15,532 bases of DNA from contig CALFDL010000076.1 in the NCBI GenBank assembly GCA_937950415.1, positions 1 to 15,532 of the forward strand, in the 5' to 3' direction. Each line of letters starts with the position of its first letter. Position 1 is the stretch's first letter. Below are positions 6,333 to 12,811 of this stretch, piece after piece. The position numbers and the translations under genes are program-made. The notes below the pieces were generated by a model, which was given only the letters and a program-made list of their open reading frames with translations, had not been told where the DNA came from and searched no databases. This stretch comes from an uncultured Collinsella sp. GTDB taxonomy: Bacteria; Actinomycetota; Coriobacteriia; Coriobacteriales; Coriobacteriaceae.

Positions 6333-7424
6333 ATGGACACCCTCAACGACCTAAACGAGCGCGTCGACGCCTTTGTCGGCACCAGCTCCTTCGACACGCC
6401 TGCCACGGCAAACGACCAAGATCCCATCGATGTGCCCGCCGAGGTTCACGAGGACATCGTCGCCTCGGTCGATTTCTCCGAGGTCGAGCTCGCAGACGAG
6501 TTCACTGAGCCCCAGGTAGCCGTGACCCCCAACGGACTGCTTCCCATGGAGCCGCTGCCCATCGACGGGCGCCTGCGCAAGGCGGCCCTTCGCATGCCTG
6601 ACGAGATTGAGGAGGCCAGCGGCTTCACGCTCTTCGGCCGTCGTATCAAATCGCTCATCTACACCACCGACGTCGCGGTCATCCGCAACTCCAACGCCGA
6701 TGCCGTCTTTGCCGTTTACCCCTTCACGCCGCAGCCCGCCATTACGCAGGCGCTGCTGACCGTCGCCGAGTGCCCGGTCTTCGTAGGCGTGGGCGGTGGC
6801 ACCACCACCGGCAAGCGCTCCGTTCAGATGGCAGCCGTCTCCGAGATGCAGGGCGCGGCGGGCTGTGTGGTCAACTCCCCCGCCACCGCCGAGATGGTCG
6901 AGCACATCACCAACATCGCCGACATCCCCGTCATCGCTACGGTCGTTCGCTGCGACGACGATGCCCACGCCAAGGTGCGCGCCGGCGCCAAGATTCTTAA
7001 CATCGCCGCTGGCAAAAACACGCCGCAAGTCCTGCGTGAACTGCGCGAGCACTATCCCAACCTGCCGCTCATCGCGCCGGGCGGCAAGACGCCCGAGAGC
7101 ATTCGCGAGACCATCGCCGCCGGCGCCAACGCCATCATCTGGACGCCGCCTTCGGCCCAGCAGCTACAGACCGACATGATGCAGCGTTATCGCAAGATGA
7201 AGGAAGACGCCACACCTGTCATCTCGCGCGACGATGTGCCCATTATCGACCAGGTCGCCGCCGCCGAAGTCAGCCAGGTCGAGAACATGAATCCCGACGT
7301 GCCGATTCCCGACGAGGTCATCGAGCGCGTCGCTTCGATCCACGAGCGCGTCGAGGAGCGTCGCGCCAACCGCGGCCTCAAGCCGTCACTGCACGGCTTC
7401 TTCTTCCGCGGAAAGAAACGCTAA
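6333..7424 (+). CDS. TIM-barrel protein of unknown function (KDPG-aldolase-like fold)
   Basis: The 363-residue product starts with about 70 acidic, probably disordered residues. A beta/alpha-barrel region follows (about 90-290): a VFVGVGGGTTTGKRS strand-loop, GAAGCVVNSPATAEMV, IPVIATVVRCDDDAH, AGAKILNIAAG and a GGKTPESI...AGANAII ending. The last resembles the phosphate-binding 'GG...GA' half-barrel of KDPG aldolase, ThiE and related barrels. It ends with a charged helix and a basic tail (FFFRGKKR). I cannot name a substrate; similar proteins are labelled only as barrel proteins or 'hydrolase'. The ATG at 6333 is preferred because in-frame sequence upstream overlaps the divergent small gene and has low-quality sequence, but its Shine-Dalgarno is weak. 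It is transcribed alone and closed by a strong terminator. Confidence 0.78.
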   Translation: MDTLNDLNERVDAFVGTSSFDTPATANDQDPIDVPAEVHEDIVASVDFSEVELADEFTEPQVAVTPNGLLPMEPLPIDGRLRKAALRMPDEIEEASGFTLFGRRIKSLIYTTDVAVIRNSNADAVFAVYPFTPQPAITQALLTVAECPVFVGVGGGTTTGKRSVQMAAVSEMQGAAGCVVNSPATAEMVEHITNIADIPVIATVVRCDDDAHAKVRAGAKILNIAAGKNTPQVLRELREHYPNLPLIAPGGKTPESIRETIAAGANAIIWTPPSAQQLQTDMMQRYRKMKEDATPVISRDDVPIIDQVAAAEVSQVENMNPDVPIPDEVIERVASIHERVEERRANRGLKPSLHGFFFRGKKR

Positions 7425-7436
7425 TCGTAACAGCAA

Positions 7437-7475
7437 GGCCCGCCCCACAAACGTGAGGCGGGCCGTTTTCGTTTG
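7437..7475 (+). terminator. Rho-independent terminator of the TIM-barrel gene
   Basis: GGCCCGCC (7437-7444) pairs with GGCGGGCC (7457-7464). One mismatch and a 3-bp CAC/GTG extension lead to an AAAC loop. GTTTTCGTTT follows on the plus strand. It starts 12 bases after the stop at 7424. It may also act weakly for the converging DegV gene. Confidence 0.88.
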
Positions 7476-7505
7476 AGCAATCATGCAGCGATGTGATGGG
7501 GCAAA

Positions 7506-8396
7506 CTAATCCACGCGCTTGTCGCCCATAAAGAAGAGCGCCACCGTACCAGGTCCGGTATGCGAGCCAATCAGAGTACCGATGTTATTGATCTCAATCT
7601 TGCCTTTAAGCTGCGGAATCTGTTCCTCGATCAGCGCCGCAACTGCCTCGGCATCCTCGCGGCACGCCGAGTGCGACATGACGCACTTACCCGAATAATC
7701 CGCACCGTCCTGCACGTGTGCCATCATGGTCTTAGCCATCTCGGAAATCGCGCGCTTCTTAGTGCGAATCTTCTCACGTGGCGACAGCCCACCTTCGCAA
7801 TCGACCGTCATAAGCGGGCAAATCTTAAGCGCCGTGCCGATGATCGCGCTCGCGGCCGAAATGCGACCGCCGCGCAGGTAGCTCGACAGATCGGTCGAGA
7901 AGAACCAGTGGTGCAGGTTGAGTTTATGCTCCTCAATCCAAGCGGCCGTCTCGTCGAGTGAAGCCCCGCTATCGCGCACGTCGGCGGCACATTCCGCCAG
8001 CAGGCCAAAGCCCGAAGACGCCGCCAGCGAATCGATGACGCGCACCTTGCCGCCCTGGGGATAGCGATCCGCGAGCATCTGCGCCGCGACGCAGGCCGAT
8101 CCATACGTGCCCGAAATACCCGACGACAACGTCAGGTGCAGCACGTCTTTACCCTCGGCAACAAACGGCTCCCAAAACTCCTCGTACTCACCCACGCTCA
8201 CCTGAGACGTCTTGGGCATGGCGCCTGCGGCAATCTGGGCAAAAAACTCGTCCGGCGTAATCGACTGATACAGATCGTCCGTATAGACAACATCGTCGAT
8301 CTCGTAATGAAAACACACGACAGGGATATTGCGCGATTCAAAGAACTCCCGAGTTCGATCGGCGGCGGATTCACAGGTCAGGACAAAATCACTCAT
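7506..8396 (-). CDS. DegV family protein (FakB-type fatty-acid-binding)
   Basis: DegV/FakB proteins bind a fatty acid and present it to the kinase FakA for phosphorylation and entry into phospholipid synthesis; they are cytoplasmic. The 296-residue product shows the family pattern: a TCESAAD N-terminal strand-loop (usually TDSxAD), PKTSQVS at 61-67, LSSGISGTYGSA at 90-101, SSYLRGGRIS at 171-180 and GSHTGPGTVALFF at 277-289. The start at 8396 is chosen because AAGGAG lies 6 bases upstream and a promoter-like element lies 29 bases upstream. The in-frame ATG at 8414 would place that Shine-Dalgarno inside the coding region. No fakA is visible nearby. It stands alone, divergent from fbp. Confidence 0.94.
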   Translation of the reverse strand: MSDFVLTCESAADRTREFFESRNIPVVCFHYEIDDVVYTDDLYQSITPDEFFAQIAAGAMPKTSQVSVGEYEEFWEPFVAEGKDVLHLTLSSGISGTYGSACVAAQMLADRYPQGGKVRVIDSLAASSGFGLLAECAADVRDSGASLDETAAWIEEHKLNLHHWFFSTDLSSYLRGGRISAASAIIGTALKICPLMTVDCEGGLSPREKIRTKKRAISEMAKTMMAHVQDGADYSGKCVMSHSACREDAEAVAALIEEQIPQLKGKIEINNIGTLIGSHTGPGTVALFFMGDKRVD

Positions 8397-8424
8397 ATGA
8401 GGCTCCTTACTCATTGCTGCGCAA

Positions 8425-8435
8425 ATTATCGCACA
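8425..8435 (-). promoter_or_regulatory. Extended -10 promoter for the DegV gene
   Basis: The minus strand reads TGTGCGATAAT, with the -10 at 8430-8425 preceded by TG-n. The leader to the ATG at 8396 would be about 20 bases, which fits the Shine-Dalgarno. The identical 11-base string precedes the MetRS-like gene. No -35 is evident. Confidence 0.5.
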
Positions 8436-8639
8436 GTGAGCCTACATACGGTACATATGTCCACTATTTACCAAATCGAACCAAAAATAGCGAACATCTT
8501 TACCACCATCGTTTCCACCGACCCCACGCATAAATATCTGAGAAAACACCCTCTATCGTCTCCACCCAACCGACATATCTACCTTCACTAAATCGATTTA
8601 CCAAACCGTTCAGCCGACAATTCAGCCGCTGGCGCAAAA

Positions 8640-8668
8640 TCGAAACAAAAGCGGCGCATACTGATAAA
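8640..8668 (+). promoter_or_regulatory. Possible fbp promoter
   Basis: TCGAAA (8640-8645) and GATAAA (8663-8668) are separated by 17 bases, each a moderate match to the -35 and -10 consensus. The predicted start near 8675 falls inside the palindrome 8660-8689, the layout expected of a repressor-controlled promoter. Confidence 0.33.
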
Positions 8669-8689
8669 CGTTTGACGCTGTTTATCAGT
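8660..8689. promoter_or_regulatory. Perfect palindrome upstream of fbp, probable operator
   Basis: ACTGATAAAC (8660-8669) and GTTTATCAGT (8680-8689) are exact inverted copies with a 10-base centre, 28 bases before the fbp start codon. Equal 10-base arms about two helical turns apart (centre to centre) fit a dimeric repressor. As RNA it would be a hairpin followed by TTTT, so an attenuator is the alternative reading. Confidence 0.5.
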
Positions 8690-8716
8690 TTTACCAGCCC
8701 CATCGGAAGGTGTTTC

Positions 8717-10633
8717 ATGGTCGCATTCGATCGCAACCCGCAAGACTTCAAGTATCTGCGCCTGCTGTCGAGACAGTTTCCCACCGAGCAATCCGCGTTT
8801 ACCGAGATCATCAACCTCTCGGCCATCCTCAACCTGCCCAAAGGCACTGAGCATTTTATGAGCGACGTGCATGGCGAGTACGAAGCCTTTATGCACATCC
8901 TCAACAACTGCTCGGGCGTCGTGCGCGAGCATGTCGACGAAATCTTTGGCGAAACGCTCTCCTTTGACGAGAAGGGCGAGCTATGCACGCTCATCTACTA
9001 CCCGCGCGAGAAGATCGAGCTGGTCCGCAGCCAGCGCGAGGACTCGCCCACCTGGTACAAGACGATGCTTGACCAGCTCATCATGGTCGCTCGTTCGCTT
9101 TCAAGCCGCTACACGCGCTCCAAGGTGCGTAAGGCCATCCCACGCGATTACGCCTACATCATCGACGAGCTGCTACACACGCATCCGGACGAGAACAACT
9201 ATCGCGTGCGCTATCACGAGCGCATCGTGGAGTCCATTCTGGAGACCGCCAGCGCCGACGACTTTATCGAGTCGCTTGCCTCGCTCATCAAGCGCCTGGC
9301 CGTCGACCACCTGCACCTGGTGGGCGACATCTTCGACCGCGGCGGCGGTGCGGCCAAGATTATGGACCGCCTGCTCACCTACCATTCGCTCGACATCCAG
9401 TGGGGCAACCACGACCTGCTGTGGATGGGCGCTGCGGCCGGTGAGCCTGCCTGCATCGCCACGGTGCTGCGCAACAACCTACGCTACGACAATTACGAGA
9501 TCCTGGAGAACGACTACGGCATCTCGCTGCGTGAGCTTGTCGCCTTTGCCGATGCCACCTATACCGCCGGTGAGTCCATCACCCCGCTGATCAAGGCCAT
9601 CAACGTGCTGCTCTTTAAGCTCGAGGGCCAGATTATCCAGCGCCACCCTGAGTTCGATATGACCGACCGCCTGCTACTCGACAAGATCGACCACGACACC
9701 GGCACGGTCACGCTCGCCGACGGCAGCGTGTGGCCGCTCACGACCAACGACTTCCCCACCGTCGACCCGACGGACCCCTATACGCTCACGTCTCAGGAGC
9801 AGCACATCATCGACAAGCTCGTGTCCGAGTTTGTCACCGCCGATCACCTGCATCGCCATATCGATTTCCTCTATTCCCACGGCTCGATGTACAAGGTCGC
9901 CAACGGCAACCTGCTCTTCCACGGCTGCGTTCCGCTCAACGAAGACGGCACCTTTAGCAGCATGAACTGCCTGGGCACCTGGCACGCTGGCCGCGATTAT
10001 CTCGATTTTTGCGACCACATCGCCCGCCGCGCCTGGCGCATGGGCGACCGTGACGCCCTCGACTGGATGTGGTACCTGTGGATTGGCTTTAACTCACCCG
10101 CCAGCGGACGCCTGGTGCGTACCTTTGAGCGCGCCTATATCGCCGATAAGAGCACCTGGGTCGAGCCGATGGACCCGTACTTTACACTTACCAAGTCGCC
10201 CTCGGTCTGCGACGACATCATGCGCGAGTTTGGCGTCGCGCCCATGGCATGTTCACCGACCGGTCACATCATCAACGGCCACACGCCCGTTAAAACCACC
10301 AAGGGCGAGCAGCCCATCCGAGCCGAGGGAAAGCTGCTGGTCATCGATGGCGGCTTCTGCCGCGCTTACCATCCCAAGACGGGCATCGCCGGCTATACGC
10401 TCATCTCGAGCTCGCGCGGCTGCCGCCTCAAGTCGCACCGGGCCTTTACGACGGTTGCCGAGGCACTCACACGCAACGTGGACATCGAGAGCGAGACCAA
10501 CCGCTTTGACGAGGCCGACCGTCGCCGCATGGTGAGCGACACCGATACCGGCGCCAAGATTCGCAGCCAGATCCAGGACCTGCGCCAGCTGCTCGATGCA
10601 TATAGAAACGGTGCTATCGAACAGCGCGCCTAG
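8717..10633 (+). CDS. fbp: Fructose-1,6-bisphosphatase class III
   Basis: Fbp hydrolyses fructose-1,6-bisphosphate to fructose-6-phosphate in gluconeogenesis. Class III enzymes, as in Bacillus subtilis, belong to the calcineurin-like metallophosphoesterases. The 638-residue product carries the metal-binding motifs SDVHGEYEAF (H52), GDIFDRGGGA (203-212) and WGNHDLLW (229-236), with a later NGHTPVK block. Length is close to the roughly 640-670 residues of the family. The ATG at 8717 follows GGAAGG by 6 bases; in-frame codons upstream run into the palindrome and are not likely coding. Regulation probably acts through the palindrome at 8660-8689. A gtrA-type gene follows 79 bases downstream, after a structured spacer. 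Confidence 0.97.
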   Translation: MVAFDRNPQDFKYLRLLSRQFPTEQSAFTEIINLSAILNLPKGTEHFMSDVHGEYEAFMHILNNCSGVVREHVDEIFGETLSFDEKGELCTLIYYPREKIELVRSQREDSPTWYKTMLDQLIMVARSLSSRYTRSKVRKAIPRDYAYIIDELLHTHPDENNYRVRYHERIVESILETASADDFIESLASLIKRLAVDHLHLVGDIFDRGGGAAKIMDRLLTYHSLDIQWGNHDLLWMGAAAGEPACIATVLRNNLRYDNYEILENDYGISLRELVAFADATYTAGESITPLIKAINVLLFKLEGQIIQRHPEFDMTDRLLLDKIDHDTGTVTLADGSVWPLTTNDFPTVDPTDPYTLTSQEQHIIDKLVSEFVTADHLHRHIDFLYSHGSMYKVANGNLLFHGCVPLNEDGTFSSMNCLGTWHAGRDYLDFCDHIARRAWRMGDRDALDWMWYLWIGFNSPASGRLVRTFERAYIADKSTWVEPMDPYFTLTKSPSVCDDIMREFGVAPMACSPTGHIINGHTPVKTTKGEQPIRAEGKLLVIDGGFCRAYHPKTGIAGYTLISSSRGCRLKSHRAFTTVAEALTRNVDIESETNRFDEADRRRMVSDTDTGAKIRSQIQDLRQLLDAYRNGAIEQRA

Positions 10634-10641
10634 CCTCGCCT

Positions 10642-10695
10642 GCGGGGATTGGCTAAACTGTGCCAAGTTTGTCATCCCCGCGGCGCTTCGGCGCC
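10642..10695 (+). other. Structured spacer RNA between fbp and the first gtrA-type gene
   Basis: GCGGGGAT (10642-10649) pairs with 10674-10681. Inside it TTGGC (10649-10653) can pair with GCCAA (10662-10666). Directly after lies GGCGC-TTCG-GCGCC (10682-10695), a 5-bp stem closed by the very stable C(UUCG)G tetraloop. The two main stems abut and could stack. There is no T-run, so this is not a standard terminator; it may stabilise the fbp 3' end or control the downstream start. Confidence 0.5.
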
Positions 10696-10712
10696 AGCTT
10701 AAGGCAGGTACC

Positions 10713-11108
10713 ATGCAAAAGCTCCTTGCGCAGATCATGAAATTTGGCGTCGTCGGTGTCATTGCCACGGTTATCGACTTTGGCATTATGAATCTGCTCC
10801 ACTACGGTCTGGGCCTCAACATCCTAATCGCCAACACCAGCGGCTTTATCATCTCACTCATCTTTAACTACCTCGCCAGCATGAAGTACGTGTTTGCGCA
10901 CAAGGAGGGCATGAGCCGCCGCCGCGAGTTCATTATCTTTGTCGTGCTGTCCGTGATCGGCCTGGCACTCAACGACGGTATCGTGTTGACACTCAACGCC
11001 GGCCTGGGACTCGAGGCCAATATCGCCAAGATCTGCGCCACCGCGCTTGTCATGGTCTACAACTTTGTAACGCGCAAGATCTTCCTGGAAGGCGACGAGA
11101 CCAAGTAA
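10713..11108 (+). CDS. GtrA-family membrane protein, copy 1
   Basis: GtrA-like proteins are small four-helix membrane proteins linked to export or flipping of lipid-linked sugars used in envelope glycans. The 131-residue product has hydrophobic helices at about 11-31, 35-56, 72-92 and 101-120, with the conserved FNYLASMKYVF (51-61) and EGMSRRREF (65-73) loops and a TRKIFLEG end. The ATG at 10713 is chosen for AAGG/AGG just upstream and because it begins at the family N terminus; earlier in-frame codons overlap the fbp end. No glycosyltransferase partner lies nearby. It shares several blocks with the second copy at 11327, so the two look like a tandem duplication that has diverged. Confidence 0.92.
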   Translation: MQKLLAQIMKFGVVGVIATVIDFGIMNLLHYGLGLNILIANTSGFIISLIFNYLASMKYVFAHKEGMSRRREFIIFVVLSVIGLALNDGIVLTLNAGLGLEANIAKICATALVMVYNFVTRKIFLEGDETK

Positions 11109-11190
11109 CTCGCAACCTTACAGCTTTACGATGCCCACGGATGACGCGCGTCGAGCGCTGTGTTGTTCGTGGGCTTTGCTCGTTTACGGG

Positions 11191-11229
11191 CAAATTTTCA
11201 ACGTTTGCGGATTAGCTCTTGAAAATTTG
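11191..11229. repeat. 9-bp inverted repeat upstream of the second gtrA-type gene
   Basis: CAAATTTTC (11191-11199) and GAAAATTTG (11221-11229) are exact inverted copies with a 21-base centre. CTCG (11179-11182) and CGAG (11231-11234) could extend it with a bulge. It lies in the AT-rich 218-base gap between the two gtrA-type genes. A TATAGT at 11239-11244 is a weak -10 candidate. It could be an operator or leader hairpin. Confidence 0.4.
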
Positions 11230-11326
11230 GCGAGTTCGTATAGTTCTTGGCAAAGACCTTACGTTTCCCTTGCAAAAGATCTAAAGTATCCCCTGCTCGA
11301 TTCATCAACGCATTGGATGTGATTAC

Positions 11327-11734
11327 GTGCGCAAGGCACTGGCACAACCTCATACCAAGCAGTTCCTCAAGTTCGCTGTCGTGGGTCTTATCTCCTTTGG
11401 CATCGACTGGGGTATGCTCATTGCGCTCGTCGAGCTGTTTCACCTCGACTTTTTGATGAGCACCACGGTTTCGTTCATCACGTCCGTCGTGGTCAACTAC
11501 TGGCTCAGCATGAAGTACGTGTTCGACCATCGCGAGGGAATGAGCCGCAAGCGCGAGTTCACGATCTTCACCATCCTGTCGGTGATCGGTCTGGGCCTCA
11601 ACGACCTATACATGTTTGTGGGCGTCACGTTTTTGAGCATCGGCTACCAGGCCATGAAGGCCATCGCCACGTTCCTCGTCACCTGGTACAACTACTTCAG
11701 CCGCCGCTTCTTCCTCGAGGGCGCACGGTCGTAG
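11327..11734 (+). CDS. GtrA-family membrane protein, copy 2
   Basis: The 135-residue product is a second four-helix GtrA-type protein, with helices at about 14-36, 42-62, 77-100 and 107-125. It shares SMKYVF, EGMSRKREF, LSVIGLGLND and a basic FSRRFFLEG end with copy 1. The start is GTG at 11327; the preceding GGATGTGA is only a fair Shine-Dalgarno. The 218-base gap from copy 1, with its own inverted repeat, suggests separate control. The likely role is export or flipping of a lipid-linked sugar; no partner gene is in the window. It ends in a strong terminator. Confidence 0.92.
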   Translation: MRKALAQPHTKQFLKFAVVGLISFGIDWGMLIALVELFHLDFLMSTTVSFITSVVVNYWLSMKYVFDHREGMSRKREFTIFTILSVIGLGLNDLYMFVGVTFLSIGYQAMKAIATFLVTWYNYFSRRFFLEGARS

Positions 11735-11760
11735 TCGATTCACTATTTGCTTGAATGTAT

Positions 11761-11797
11761 AACCGGTTGGAATTCCCATTCCAACCGGTTTTTTGTT
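11761..11797 (+). terminator. Strong rho-independent terminator after the gtrA-type genes
   Basis: A perfect 13-bp stem (11761-11773 with 11778-11790) closes a four-base TCCC loop and is followed by TTTTGTTT. It lies 26 bases after the stop at 11734. No T-run is present on the other strand, so it acts on plus-strand transcripts. Confidence 0.95.
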
Positions 11798-11833
11798 TGC
11801 CGAGGTCCCCGGCGACCAAGTCCTCTACGCATG

Positions 11834-11870
11834 AAAAGCGGGCGGCCCGGATGTTTGTCCGAACCGCCCG
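11834..11870 (-). terminator. Terminator of the DUF4430 surface-protein genes
   Basis: On the minus strand CGGGCGG (11870-11864) pairs with 11845-11839. An inner CGGA/TCCG stem sits across a small internal loop, and the hairpin is followed by CTTTTC. It lies about 24 bases past the stop at 11894 and faces the plus-strand terminator at 11761-11797. Confidence 0.75.
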
Positions 11871-11893
11871 TCTGGCGCGCTATGTCGAGGCCT

Positions 11894-12802
11894 CTAGCCT
11901 GTTACGTAATACCAGACCACGTTGTCGCCATTGGAGAGAACGTAGTTACTGCACGCCGTCATGGGCGTTGCGCCGTTGACGGAGTACATCCAGCCGCTCG
12001 TGCCGCCGTACTGTTTTTCGGCCAAACCACCAATCGCAGAAACATACGTGCCGTACGACGAGCCGTGTGCGTTGACAGAAAGGCCCAGCGCGCACAGGGC
12101 ATCGTAGACGGTAGCGCCTTCGTTAAAGGTAAAGGTGCCACCAGAAGACACAGGATTGCCCACAGCGCTCGATGTGACCGAAACCGTCACTGTTACGTAG
12201 TTGGACTCCTGCGAGCCGCCCTGGCCGCCCGAGGAAGCGCTTCCGCCATTAGAGGATGAGGCTCCATCAGACGACTGGCCACCGCCCGAAGAAGCACCGC
12301 CAGACGCATTGGAAGTATCACCGGCTCCCGTATTTTGGGCAGCGGATTTATCGCCAGACTTCTTGCCGTCCTGGTCCTCGGACTTCTTGTTATCCGAGTT
12401 CTTGTCCGATTCCTTGTTTGAAGACTCGGAATCGTCCTTGGACTTGGACTCATCAGAATGCTTGGACTCATCTTTTGCGTCATTCGATGACTTGGAATCC
12501 TTGGAACTGGCCTCGCCCGAAGCGGCAGACGAGCCAGACGCCTTGGTGTCCTTGGTGACGACGCTCTCCCCCGTCACGGTCTGAATGATCCAGTCGATAG
12601 ACCAGGCACCGCTTGTGGAAGGATGGACGAAACCCAGCGAGACGACGATCAGAATGGTACACGCGGCAGTCAGGACGCCGAGAAGAGCCTTGCGGCGAGG
12701 GGCGGACGCCGCCGAAGCGGCGCCCTGTTGCTTTGCATCGTCAAGCTGGATAAACGAGGAATCTGGTTGCTTGGGGTCAGCGTCCTTGGATTTATTGGAC
12801 AC
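11894..12802 (-). CDS. N-terminally anchored DUF4430 surface protein
   Basis: The 302-residue product has a short cytoplasmic N terminus and one membrane helix at about 39-60 (LLGVLTAACTILIVVSLGF). A long low-complexity Ser/Lys/Asp/Glu then Gly/Ser linker follows (about 85-197), with a C-terminal DUF4430 domain at 202-302 (FTFNEGATVYDAL, SGWMYSVNG, SNYVLSNGDNVVWYY). DUF4430 is a small fold related to the C-terminal domain of transcobalamin; its bacterial ligand is often unknown. The GTG at 12802 is chosen because AGGTGA lies 5 bases upstream. The GTG at 12811 touches the stop codon of the upstream gene and has no Shine-Dalgarno. That stop merges with the ribosome binding site, so translation is probably coupled to the large DUF4430 gene before it. 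A signal-anchor (type II) topology is inferred. Confidence 0.88.
   Translation of the reverse strand: MSNKSKDADPKQPDSSFIQLDDAKQQGAASAASAPRRKALLGVLTAACTILIVVSLGFVHPSTSGAWSIDWIIQTVTGESVVTKDTKASGSSAASGEASSKDSKSSNDAKDESKHSDESKSKDDSESSNKESDKNSDNKKSEDQDGKKSGDKSAAQNTGAGDTSNASGGASSGGGQSSDGASSSNGGSASSGGQGGSQESNYVTVTVSVTSSAVGNPVSSGGTFTFNEGATVYDALCALGLSVNAHGSSYGTYVSAIGGLAEKQYGGTSGWMYSVNGATPMTACSNYVLSNGDNVVWYYVTG
12212..12559 (-). repeat. Low-complexity Ser/Lys/Asp/Gly linker coding region
   Basis: This stretch codes for a charged SK/SD/KE-rich segment followed by a Gly/Ser-rich segment. It likely spans the cell wall between the membrane helix and the DUF4430 domain. Such sequence is prone to length change by replication slippage. 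Confidence 0.75.
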
Positions 12803-12811
12803 AGCCCTCAC

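Larger units (their letters stand above)
8397..8716. other. Divergent intergenic region between DegV and fbp
   Basis: This 320-base region is AT-richer than its surroundings. It holds the DegV promoter near its left end and the probable fbp promoter and palindrome near its right end. The middle (about 8440-8640) has several ACCAAA and ACCAA stretches and a 6-bp inverted repeat (CTATTT 8464-8469, AAATAG 8485-8490). I see no convincing gene or RNA in the middle. Confidence 0.6.

Noticed and set aside
6351..7052. Minus-strand open frame opposite the TIM-barrel gene
   Set aside because: Its product is a Gly/Asp/Val-rich antisense shadow with no motif or ribosome binding site.
8136..8591. Plus-strand frame overlapping the DegV start and the intergenic region
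   Set aside because: It is half antisense to DegV and half in AT-rich non-coding sequence; no coding signature.
11131..11322. 63-codon frame between the gtrA genes
   Set aside because: No Shine-Dalgarno, mixed composition and no recognisable feature; it crosses the inverted repeat and ends just before the next start, probably by chance.
11894..12811. GTG at 12811 as the start of the small DUF4430 protein
   Set aside because: It directly follows the stop of the previous gene and has no Shine-Dalgarno, while the GTG at 12802 has AGGTGA at good distance.
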